Shown here: positions 37,044 to 44,437 of the stretch, one piece after another | Position numbering within the stretch: the first letter of the stretch is position 1 | Layout of the letters: each line of letters opens with the position of its first letter | Assembly (NCBI RefSeq): GCF_000350225.1 | Contig: NW_005178480.1 | Location: 1 to 44,437 of the forward strand | From: Chondrus crispus | Lineage: Eukaryota > Rhodophyta > Florideophyceae > Gigartinales > Gigartinaceae | Length of the DNA stretch: 44,437 nucleotides | Direction of reading: 5' to 3' | The notes under the pieces: generated by a model | Database searches by the model: none | Seen by the model: the letters and a program-made list of their open reading frames with translations, nothing else | What the model was told of the DNA's origin: nothing | Translations under genes and position numbers: made by a program

Positions 37044-37415
37044 ATGACTACCGCCTTCGCCATCACCGCCGCCGTCGTGCCCCGTGCCTCCGCCTTCGCA
37101 GGCACGCACATCGCCCCCGTGCGCCCGTTAACCGTCACTGTTGGCCCTAGCATGGCCCTCAAGACCGAGTCTGATTCGAAGGACAAGTCCTCCACCTTCT
37201 CTCGTCTCGAAGCCAACAAGGCCGCAAAGGAGGCTTCCGCTTACCGAGGCCCACAAGGCTTTACGCCGTACTCTGAGAAGGTGAACGGGCGTCTGGCACA
37301 GATGGGATTCGTGATTGGTCTGATTACGGAAATCGTGTCTGGGAAGCCGATGGGAGAACAGATGCTGATCATGTTTGGACCCCTGACGCATGCCTTGCAG
37401 AGCTTTGGCCTCTAA
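37044..37415 (+). CDS. Plastid one-helix protein, tandem copy 2 (123 aa)
   Basis: Same length as the gene at 34706, differing at nine residues: T19A, S25P, I31V, S32T, K42E, T47D, T49S, A77S and L121F. All but two changes are in the presequence and the hydrophilic spacer. The helix with E78-x-x-N81-x-R83 is unchanged, which points to selection on the pigment-binding part. Role and location as for copy 1. Confidence 0.9.
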   Translation: MTTAFAITAAVVPRASAFAGTHIAPVRPLTVTVGPSMALKTESDSKDKSSTFSRLEANKAAKEASAYRGPQGFTPYSEKVNGRLAQMGFVIGLITEIVSGKPMGEQMLIMFGPLTHALQSFGL

Positions 37416-38683
37416 TTGCAGACTTTGCCAAGTAGCTGAGAATTCTAGACTCCCGATGTGTCACGGCGTGATACCATTCTGCCCGAAGACACGTATAACG
37501 GTTTTTTACTTAGATTAGAAGGTTGTATATATAAACATCCGATATCTCACATTCAGTTTCCAGACGAAGTAGCAGAGAAGTGAGAAATAATTCCTTCTGA
37601 GAGAACCGATGCCGACCACTCTGCTGTCAGTTCCGTACCGGCAGGGAGAATTTCGACATTTTGTCGCATTGCACTGACAAATTATTGCCTGCAGTGCATC
37701 TTCCGTACGGGAAATACTCTTGCTACGAAGCCGAAATCTATATAATTGCCCAGCGTATGTGGTGGCAAACTAAAGAGCGCAGCCTCAAATGTTATCACGT
37801 TATACCAATTCTGCGAGTACGTGTACTTCTGTGCAGAAAATTTGCACTTCAGTTGGGTACGTGCGAGTGGCCTCATCGCAATGTATTACACCATGGTCCA
37901 GAAGCCAATAAGAGTCACTACTCTTAATTGTGGCTACCTGTTGCCTTTCCATTCTGTCAGTGGGGACGTACTGCGTACTCGGTTTATGATACAGCACACG
38001 ACAATTCGTAATGGAACGGACTACCGTGTAACACATGACGACGTGAAGAAGACTATCTCACAGTTGCCCACAACCAACGACTGCATTGGCACACACACGA
38101 AGATGAACGGTAGACAGGGGATTTGAGTCTATCTGGAGTAAGTGAAATCAAAAGTTGTGCAGATAGCCTAAAGGATTTGTGTTGTACGTTAATAATGCAT
38201 AAACGACCTTTGCGAATGCAATGCCTCGAAAGCATTCTCTGCGTGTTGAACTCCCCTGCATCGCCCTCGCCAGCTAAGACCACATGAAGAGATGTCAAGG
38301 GCTGAAAACGGCCGGCCTTCTCGTTGGAGGCTGTAGCAAGCCGCCTCTGTCGCGCACTTGCGGCGCCCCTAGCAAAGCGCGCCGTGTGCGATCCGCCGCC
38401 TACCCCTGTGCAGCCAATCACCGAGCAGTGTGCATCTGCAGAAGACGTCACCGGATTTTTTTTGCGGCCCATGCGAGAGGGCGGCGAGCGCCCGCCGCCC
38501 AACCACCCCGCGTCCACGAATGATGCGCCCGCGACGTGGCTGCGGCGCTTACTTATTACGCCCCGCTGCTCTCCTCCCTTCCCATCGGCAGTCTCATCTC
38601 AGACTGCCGATACTCTCAAGAGCATTTGCCCGAACTACTCGCACACCCAATACATTTCCTCAAGCCCAGCCTCCGCTTCCAAG
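37416..38683. other. Spacer with an orphan TATA-like element
   Basis: 1.27 kb. TATATATAAAC at 37526-37536 resembles the TATA elements of the one-helix genes, but the first ATG downstream (37609) opens a frame of only about 22 codons. It may be the leftover promoter of a lost family member. Nothing else is recognised. Confidence 0.4.
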
Positions 38684-39103
38684 ATGTCCGCCGCTTTCAC
38701 CCTAGCTCCGGCCCTTCACGCGCTTCGGGCCGGACCGTGCGCCGCCGCTCCGCGGCGCGCGTCACGGATGTCGCTGCAGACGGCGCGCAAGCCGCGGCGG
38801 GCCGCGGCCCCGTCCGTTTCAGAGACACGCACCCCCGAGCCTGCGGCCAAGCCTTCGGCCGTGTCTGCGCCGGCGCGCGGCTTTGCGCCGCCAGCACGAC
38901 AGGCCGATTCGGCCGCGCGGCAGACCGACGCGCCCTTGCAGAAGGCCGACGCCCGAGCGATCACGCTGGGGCTGCTCGCAGCGGCGGCGCTGGCGGCAGA
39001 TGCGGCGACCGGCATGCACGGCGTGCGGCAGGTCACCGCCCCGCTCGCGCATGCCGCGCAGGCGGTCGCGCTCATGCCCAGTAAGAGCTTCTTCTTCATG
39101 TGA
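38684..39103 (+). CDS. Degenerate one-helix-like plastid protein lacking the ligand residues (139 aa)
   Basis: The N-terminus MSAAFTLAPA followed by an Ala/Arg/Pro/Ser-rich stretch looks like the presequences of the neighbouring one-helix proteins, including Phe at position 5. Near residue 86 the sequence LQKADARAITLGLLAAA, then AATGMHGVRQV, lines up with EVFNGRAAMIGFVATVA, then LATGKGVVD, of the gene at 39571-39852. In place of E-x-x-N-x-R it has Q86-x-x-D89-x-R91. Arg and the A-T-G turn are kept, but both usual chlorophyll ligands are changed. One hydrophobic segment (residues ~92-107) remains. I read it as a diverged family member that may bind pigment poorly or not at all. It could also be an unrelated single-helix plastid protein. 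The frame is open upstream with no better ATG. Confidence 0.6.
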   Translation: MSAAFTLAPALHALRAGPCAAAPRRASRMSLQTARKPRRAAAPSVSETRTPEPAAKPSAVSAPARGFAPPARQADSAARQTDAPLQKADARAITLGLLAAAALAADAATGMHGVRQVTAPLAHAAQAVALMPSKSFFFM

Positions 39104-39570
39104 CGGGGCAGTGAGGTGTGTATGTATACGCTTGGTCTGTATCGGTAGATTGGTGCTGGTACAATATGGCAGCGCGACAAGATGGCAGCGCGCCGTGGAT
39201 GAGGGTATGGTGAACGAGAGCGCGAGAAAGCGTGAATTTGTGAAACGCAGGATGAGACGCAGGATGAGACGCAGGAGACGCGGGTCGCATTGATGCGTTG
39301 TCTGGATCGACATGCCGGATTGCAGTGCGCGTCGCGATGAAGGGCGGGGCGGGCGGGTAAGGGGGGCACGTGGAGCGGTGGCAGTGGGCAAGCGACACGA
39401 CGGGCGCGGCGGAAGGAAGGGCGGGGCGCGCGGGGCCTATCCGGCCCCTGGCATGCAGGGGTTGGGGGGAGGCGTCGGGCACGGGAAAGGGGACAAAATC
39501 GACGCGTTTATTGTAGGGCGGGCGGGGTTGCGGGGGTGGCGGCACGCGAATGCTTGCGGCGGGGCGGGGG
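39104..39570. other. Convergent spacer with a 12-bp tandem repeat
   Basis: 467 bp between two converging one-helix-type genes. ACGCAGGATGAG is repeated at 39245 and 39257. Nothing else is recognised. Confidence 0.45.
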
Positions 39571-39852
39571 CTAGGCCGAGCCCGTGAAGGCGAGGAACAA
39601 GTCGACGACACCCTTGCCCGTCGCCAGCTCGATGGCGACGGTGGCGACGAAGCCGATCATGGCGGCGCGGCCGTTGAAGACCTCGGCGTACATGGTGAAG
39701 CCGATGGAGGGCCGGAGCTCGTTGTTGTAGTCGACGCGGGCGACGGGGCGGCGGCGGGAGAGGCGCGGCGGCGGGCGCACGGGGGTGACGGAGAGGCGCG
39801 GGCGGGGCTGGAAGGGGGAGGTTGCCGGCAGGGCGACGAAGGCAGCGAACAT
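39571..39852 (-). CDS. Plastid one-helix (HLIP-type) protein (93 aa)
   Basis: A short Arg/Pro-rich presequence (MFAAFVALPA, Phe at 2 and 5; RPPPRLSRRRP) leads into DYNNELRPSIGFTMYAEVFN and then GRAAMIGFVATVAIELATG. The ligand motif is E57-x-x-N60-x-R62. It ends VVDLFLAFTGSA. This is the most compact member of the cluster and closest in layout to cyanobacterial HLIPs and plant OHP1. It is predicted to be a thylakoid photoprotection or pigment-delivery protein. It lacks the CTATATAAA element of its relatives; a TATTTATA lies on the minus strand at about 39992-39999, near 140 bp upstream. Confidence 0.9.
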   Translation of the reverse strand: MFAAFVALPATSPFQPRPRLSVTPVRPPPRLSRRRPVARVDYNNELRPSIGFTMYAEVFNGRAAMIGFVATVAIELATGKGVVDLFLAFTGSA

Positions 39853-40016
39853 GTTGGTGGACGAGATGACGTGAGCGGCGGGGGGGCGCGAGGGACGGAG
39901 ATTTCTCGACAGACATGGGGGAGATCTCGGGCGTTGATTCTGGAGCGAATCCGGATGGCGTGTGAGGAGAGAAGCGGGATTGGATGCATGGATATAAATA
40001 TCGAGATAGGAGCTGA

Positions 40017-40157
40017 AGATCTGAGCAAGGGATTGTGTGGGTGTAGGGAAGGGGCATGTCGGGAAAGATATTTAGGAGGCGGAAATGGAAGATCTGAGCA
40101 AGGGATTGTGCGGCTGCAGGGAAGGGGCATGTCGGCAAAGATAGGTGGCGGAAATGG
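40017..40157. repeat. 73-bp tandem repeat, two copies
   Basis: AGATCTGAGCAAGGGATTGT starts at 40017 and again at 40090, each followed by AGGGAAGGGGCATGTCGG and ending in GGCGGAAATGGA. It lies upstream of the minus-strand one-helix gene, in the 750-bp spacer 39853-40603, and may be part of its control region. Confidence 0.9.
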
Positions 40158-40548
40158 ACCAAGCGGTGGCCATCAAAGTCGGCCACCTATTTCAACATTT
40201 TTCTGCCCGACATCTGGTTGGGCCTCCGAGATCTTAGTATCCACTGCGCAATCTTCTACGGTCATCTCGCCATGCTCTGCCAAACCGCTAGCTCACCTCC
40301 CCGCGCTACCCTTTCTCCCTCAAGCGCAACTCTCCTCTTCCATACCTTATCTACCCAAGTCCGCCTCTCCCTTGACCGCCAAAACCGCTCCCTCCATTTC
40401 TGATACCTTTCACATCATCCTATTCAAACCTCGTAACACCGATTCCTCAAACGTCCCCGTCCCAAAATCTTGCACCTCTCCCGTACCCCTGCCATCACTC
40501 TAACAGCCTGACCTCCCCCTCAGTAACCACTTCGTCCCAACCCAATCT

Positions 40549-40575
40549 CCCCCTCCCCCTCCCCCTCCCCCTCTC
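40549..40575 (+). repeat. (CCCCCT)n pyrimidine tract in the leader of the B-box gene
   Basis: Four or more CCCCCT units followed by CTCTCTCC, ending about 30 bp before the ATG. Similar pyrimidine-rich leaders precede TAF10 and the 3434 gene. Confidence 0.7.
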
Positions 40576-40592
40576 TCCGCGTCCGCATCTCA

Positions 40593-40619
40593 ATGGCAGC
40601 GGCATGCCTCGACTACTGA
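40593..40619 (+). promoter_or_regulatory. Overlapping upstream ORF of the B-box gene
   Basis: An ATG at 40593 (CTCAATGGC) opens eight codons and stops at TGA 40617-40619, overlapping the start of the main frame at 40604 in another frame. If the leader starts upstream of it, it could dampen translation of the B-box protein. Confidence 0.5.
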
Positions 40620-41170
40620 ATCTCCGAGCACTGTGTTCATCCTGCGAGCGCGCCGAGGCGTCGCATTGGTGCGGCACGTCTTCGTCAGCCTTATGCGCCT
40701 CCTGTCTGCACCGCCGTCCCGTGTCCGCGTCGTCGCCCGTTCCGGTCCCCATCCAATCGAATTCCGTCGTCGCTGCGCTGTGCGGCCGCTGCGATGTCGC
40801 TCCCGCCGCTGTCTTCGCCGTCGACGCCGCCACCCCGCTGTGCGAAATCTGCGCACCGCGAGAGCATAAGCACCACAGCCCCAATTCCCGCGAGAAGCAA
40901 AAAAGGCACCTCGTCCCGCTCAAGGAAAGCGCCGCTGCGCACGGCCTTGTCTTTGATAAGATGGACTTTAGTAGCTTGTATCATGGACAGGGAGGTCGCA
41001 AGCCCAAATCGGGCCTCACTCCTGAGCAGCGCGCGGGCAAGGTCGATCTCAGTTATTATAAGACCGAGGTGCCCATGAGCGTCGTCAGCTCCAAGTCGAG
41101 AAGGAAGAGGGGCAAGAGGGACGGGGATGATACGTCGCGCTCAGGAAAGGAAAGGAGGAAGAAGGGTTAG
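40604..41170 (+). CDS. Double B-box zinc-finger protein (188 aa)
   Basis: Two B-box-like fingers stand in tandem. The first is C11-x2-C, then WCGTSSSALCASC. The second is CGRCDVAPAAVF, then LCEICAPREHKHH, ending in His ligands. The spacing resembles the paired B-boxes of plant BBX/CONSTANS-like proteins, which act as transcription regulators in light responses. No CCT domain is present. After the fingers come a short conserved-looking stretch (GLVFDKMDFSSLYHGQGGRKP) and a basic tail (KSRRKRGKRDG, KERRKKG) likely to be a nuclear signal. The start at 40604 (GGCATGCC) lies after an overlapping upstream ORF. Placement next to the one-helix cluster is suggestive but not evidence of a link. Confidence 0.75.
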   Translation: MPRLLNLRALCSSCERAEASHWCGTSSSALCASCLHRRPVSASSPVPVPIQSNSVVAALCGRCDVAPAAVFAVDAATPLCEICAPREHKHHSPNSREKQKRHLVPLKESAAAHGLVFDKMDFSSLYHGQGGRKPKSGLTPEQRAGKVDLSYYKTEVPMSVVSSKSRRKRGKRDGDDTSRSGKERRKKG

Positions 41171-41770
41171 CATGGTCGTTGCGTTGTTTTCACAGCTCTG
41201 GCTCGCTTTTCTTTTTTTAATTTTTATTCCTGTCTATTAGGTTTCGAGATGCTAGCTTGTAGTAGGATGTCCCACCCAGGGTGTGTTGGCAACGGGGGTG
41301 GAAGGTTTTAGGAGTTTGATTTATCTAGTGCGGTGCAGCTTGTTAGGTGACTGCAGGGCGGGAGAGCGACGCGTCTCCTTCGTGCACAGAACGTGGGTGT
41401 TTACGGAAAGGCGTTCGTCTCCGCGGTTAACTAGGTACGGTAGTGGGGAGGGGGGAGTGGGGAGGAGGGGCGGGAAATTGCGCATTTAGGGGTTGAGGTC
41501 GAGGGCAACTGTTTGAAATCACTTGTTACATATGTTTAGCGTTCAATTCTTCTTCGTACGACCAGATGGCTTCGTTGCATGTAAATCCTTTCGATAAATA
41601 TGGAAAAAATATGTTTTTTAGACACATCTCATCCACCATGTCCTACTGTACCGGACGTCATCAAGGACCTCCCTTGGCCGATGAACAAAGTCGCGCTTGT
41701 CATCTTCAACAATCCCAAGTGAATTCAATCCCCCGATGCTCAAGCGGCGGTAGCGCCATTCCCACGCATC
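41171..41770. other. Intergenic spacer
   Basis: 600 bp between two plus-strand genes, with T-rich runs after 41200 and a G-rich tract (GGGAGGGGGGAGTGGGG type) near 41443. No gene was recognised. Confidence 0.45.
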
Positions 41771-42211
41771 ATGCGCCGTCAGGTCTTCATCGGCGTGCTG
41801 CTTGTCACTGTGTTGCTGCTTCTCGTGGGCGCCTTCACCTCGCTTTTCAAGCCAGCGCTTGCTCAGCTACCGCCTCATTTTGACGTCTTGTTCCACTTTC
41901 TCGCGCACGTCCTCCTGGTGCTCTGCGCAGCCCAGCTTGTGCCGCCCACCGTTCCACCCGAGGCTGTTTGCGCGGGCTCCATTGTCGCCGCACTATTCCT
42001 CGAACTGGCGCAGAGCCTCGCTGTCCAGGGAAGGGGGGCCGAGATCGCCGATGCCTTGGCCGCCACCGTCGGGTCCTTTGCCGTGTTTTTGGTGTCCAAG
42101 GATGGCTTGAAGTTGCAGAGGCCTAGTTTGAACGCCTTGACTGCGTATTTGTTTGGCGATGAGGACGAGGAGGAAGAGGATGGCCATCGAGTCGGCAGCT
42201 GGGCCGTTTGA
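41771..42211 (+). CDS. VanZ-like membrane protein (146 aa)
   Basis: The pattern is that of the VanZ-like family. An N-terminal membrane segment (VLLVTVLLLLVGAFTSLF, residues ~8-25) is followed by FDVLFHFLAHVLLVLCAAQL (the D-K-x-x-H-F-x-x-Y type segment), SIVAALFLELAQSLAVQGRGAE and IADALAATVGSFAVFLV, matching the family's E-x-x-Q and D-x-x-A-N-x-x-G blocks with Ala for Asn. The C-terminus is soluble and acidic (GDEDEEEEDG). The family is known from the bacterial vanZ teicoplanin-resistance gene, and its molecular activity is not settled. The eukaryotic role is unknown. The ATG at 41771 is the first in frame. Confidence 0.78.
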   Translation: MRRQVFIGVLLVTVLLLLVGAFTSLFKPALAQLPPHFDVLFHFLAHVLLVLCAAQLVPPTVPPEAVCAGSIVAALFLELAQSLAVQGRGAEIADALAATVGSFAVFLVSKDGLKLQRPSLNALTAYLFGDEDEEEEDGHRVGSWAV

Positions 42212-43956
42212 AACTCTGCCTGGCATGCGTCTCTTACGAAGAAGGCTGTCTTGTCCCTGCGACGTTCGCTGCCCTCGCTTGAGAACATGCAGTGCAATCT
42301 GCTTGTCTGAATTTGTTCCAGGTGACTATTTTTCGTGCATTCAAGCTTTGAACGGCTATAGTACCAATGCTACAATGTTGGCTTGTACTCGCCAGTCTGT
42401 GCAAGGAAAACGCGCTACTTCGTCTACCCTTTTAACAGCAGTTTATTCCCGGAATCAAGGATGATTGGGGCAAGCGTCCATGACATTCTGTCGGTATGCG
42501 TGAGCACGCACGGCAGATGATACGAGTACAATCATATCGAGCTGAGAAAGGCGCTGTATACACCCATGCCGAACCCGGAAAACCCACGAAAGAGACAATC
42601 TTAAAGCCGACCGCCAGTTCAAGCCCGCGTGCATGTTTACCGGCACTCCCGCGGGAGAAGGGGCAATCGCCCTCCCTGGAGCCCCTCACGAGTGTCGGCA
42701 AAAGGACGAGAGCGCAGAGCTCGGCCCATCTATCGTAAAGCTTGTAATTTTTCCCCCTGTCTTCCCCGCCCCGTTATTCGTTTTGATCAATGTGATTCGA
42801 TATCTCTTGAGACACTGCGTGCAACCTGAAACTCTCTTGAGTGGTTGCGATCGGCGTGTGACCGTTGGTGGGCGCGAGCTCTTTTGTCCGTGCGTTTACC
42901 CACAGCCGTTTGCAATGGGCGGCACTTTTCAGAGACAGACCTAGACGGCCCTTGTCAAGCACGAGGAACGTCAGAGAACGTGACACTGCTTCGTATTCAC
43001 GGAGCTCCGTGCCATCTCACACCAATCCCTGACTCCCCGTCAGACTCGGCACTAATCTTGCCGCCGTTGATTCCAAGATATATAAATTTTCTCCCAGAGT
43101 TGCATAAACCGAGAAACACAAACTAATAAACAAGGCAAGAGCATGGTCGCAACCCTCGACACCAAACACGGCGGAGGCTTGTGTTTTGTCTTTTTTTATT
43201 TCTTTGTACATGAAGGTTACAAGAATCTCTAACGAGGGAGCGAGTTGGGTACAACGGCGGGATAGAAAAGAGCTACACATAGTCGACCCAAAAAAAAAAA
43301 AAAAACGAAGAACTGACTCACAGTAGCGAGTAGGGTAGGAAGGGCAAGGAGCATGCCGCATGTCGAATACAGTCGCTCAAACAAGTGGTGAGCGTCTTGT
43401 GACGTCGAAACAGTCGGCTTTCTCCCTTGATTTTTGAGTGATAGCCTTGTCGCTAGGGGACAAACTCAGCAATACGAGGACGACACAACCCCACGCGTAT
43501 GCCCATGCATGACCTTGCCGCCCGTAGGTGTAGATACAACCAGTGCACAGAGCGGAGCAGGGAGACGACATGGTGATCTGTTGAGGAGCGATGCGGCCAC
43601 GGTTGTCGGTGAGCATAATTTGCATTGCGCACCAGGCAGAGCATGCAAGTAGGGCAAGCGGCATAGTCGAAAGAGAAGAAGAGATGAGAATGAAAAAGGA
43701 GTGCTGCGTTAAGCATAGGGGAGAAAAGTGAAAGGAGAAGAAGAAAGGAGACTGGTGACAGAGACAAGTGAAACACACACAGCCGAGTGCATGTTCCACT
43801 CCTGATTTGGCGAATGTGCATTTTCTGGACCGCCCGATGGCCAGACTTGACAAGCATTGCATGTACCGCAAGAAACGGCACAAGAATGGACCATGGACCA
43901 TGCAGGCCAACGAGGGGCGCGTTGAAATTAGCCGTTGCTCGTGATTCCAGGCATCT

Positions 43957-44028
43957 GCTCTCTCTCTCTCTCTATCTCTCTCTTCCTCTCTCTCTTCCTC
44001 TCTCGCTCTCTACCTCTCTCTGTCTCCT
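43957..44028. repeat. (CT)n microsatellite
   Basis: Imperfect CTCTCTC run interrupted by ATCT, TTCC, CGCT and TACC units. Confidence 0.9.
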
Positions 44029-44223
44029 GTTCTTGCGCACAAAAACGTGAATAAAAGACAGCTAGTCTCGACACTCACACGAGAGAAATGAACGGGGGGG
44101 TTGCATGCTAAAAAACTCGAGCCGAGCTTTGTCATCACACAGTCGATGGTAAGGGCCACACCCCTCTCCCGCCGCTCTGTACGCGTTCAAGCGAAAGAGA
44201 AAAAAAGGAGAGTTTCAACTTTT

Positions 44224-44262
44224 GTGCGTGTGTGTGTGTGTCTGTTTCTGTGTGGTGTGTTT
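44224..44262. repeat. (TG)n microsatellite
   Basis: GTGCGTGTGTGTGTGTGT followed by imperfect TG-rich sequence. Confidence 0.85.
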
Positions 44263-44341
44263 GAGTGTTTTTGTTTGCCCTTCTCGGTTGCGCCTTCCCT
44301 TGTCGCGGATTCAACATCACAGGTGTGCCCTTCCCGCGGGG

Positions 44342-44437
44342 TCAGTTGAACGGGACAAACTCTGCGACGACGACGCGATCCGTGCCGGCGAGGGGATGTG
44401 TGACGGCATTGATGCGGGTATCTTGGCGCTTGTAAGC
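44342..44437 (-). CDS. C-terminus of a gene that continues past the window (31 aa)
   Basis: The minus-strand frame enters at the window edge and stops at TGA 44344-44342. The visible residues include KRQDTRINAVTHP and GTDRVVVAEFVPFN at the end. Composition is that of a real coding sequence, and the frame is open to the window end. I do not recognise the family from this fragment. Confidence 0.55.
   Translation of the reverse strand, partial: AYKRQDTRINAVTHPLAGTDRVVVAEFVPFN

Larger units (their letters stand above)
42212..44341. other. Long noncoding stretch
   Basis: 2.1 kb with no gene that I trust. It contains a TATA-like TATATAAA at 43079-43086, followed at 43142 by an ATG frame of 29 codons (MVATLDTKHGGG...), which may be a first exon or chance. 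An A16 run lies at about 43290, with microsatellites further on. Minus-strand frames at 43.4-43.9 kb are Cys/Leu-rich and have no ATG at their start. Confidence 0.4.

Noticed and set aside
43142..43231. 29-codon plus-strand frame after a TATA-like element
   Set aside because: Too short to support; may be a first exon but no splice continuation was found.
43377..43910. Minus-strand frame of 177 codons rich in Cys, Leu and Ser
   Set aside because: No ATG at its start and no family; an internal ATG frame (MPLALLAC...) with hydrophobic stretches is possible but unsupported.

Overview
The window is nuclear DNA of a photosynthetic eukaryote. The best guess is a unicellular red alga of the Porphyridium type. 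This rests on inference from four things: compact and almost intron-free genes; GC-rich coding regions; several plastid-directed one-helix (HLIP/OHP-type) chlorophyll-binding proteins whose N-termini carry an early Phe; and eukaryotic genes such as eIF3c, TAF10 and TBCC. Only one spliceosomal intron could be defined, in a protein kinase gene.

Layout. Positions 1-5.2 kb hold a repeat-rich segment with an intact gene of unknown function (3434-5080) and an older, decayed tandem copy of it (about 1050-1960). Positions 5.8-25.5 kb are an ordinary gene-dense stretch: an R3H/G-patch protein, a small acidic protein, tubulin-binding cofactor C, a CDCA7-type zinc-finger protein, eIF3c, a GT14-like glycosyltransferase, a long-tailed Ser/Thr kinase, a small coiled-coil protein, a GT61-type glycosyltransferase and TAF10. 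Neighbours are mostly divergent or convergent, with short spacers.

Positions 26.1-32.6 kb are a nest of mobile DNA. A Mutator-like element with 57-bp terminal inverted repeats and a 9-bp target duplication contains a foldback element with three 18-bp palindromes. It has also been hit by a very young Ty1/copia retrotransposon with identical 109-bp LTRs and a TATAG target duplication. The copia element has one long gag-pol frame broken by a single in-frame amber codon.

Positions 33.2-39.9 kb are the most interesting gene region. Five small genes for plastid-type one-helix proteins sit together. Two are a fresh tandem duplication, and one has lost the usual chlorophyll-ligand residues. Three of them share the same TATA element at nearly the same distance from the ATG, which suggests common light or stress control. 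Positions 40.6-42.2 kb carry a double B-box zinc-finger protein and a VanZ-like membrane protein. The last 2.2 kb is mostly noncoding, with microsatellites, and ends in the C-terminus of a gene that continues beyond the window.

All functional names come from motif recognition by eye; no database search was run.
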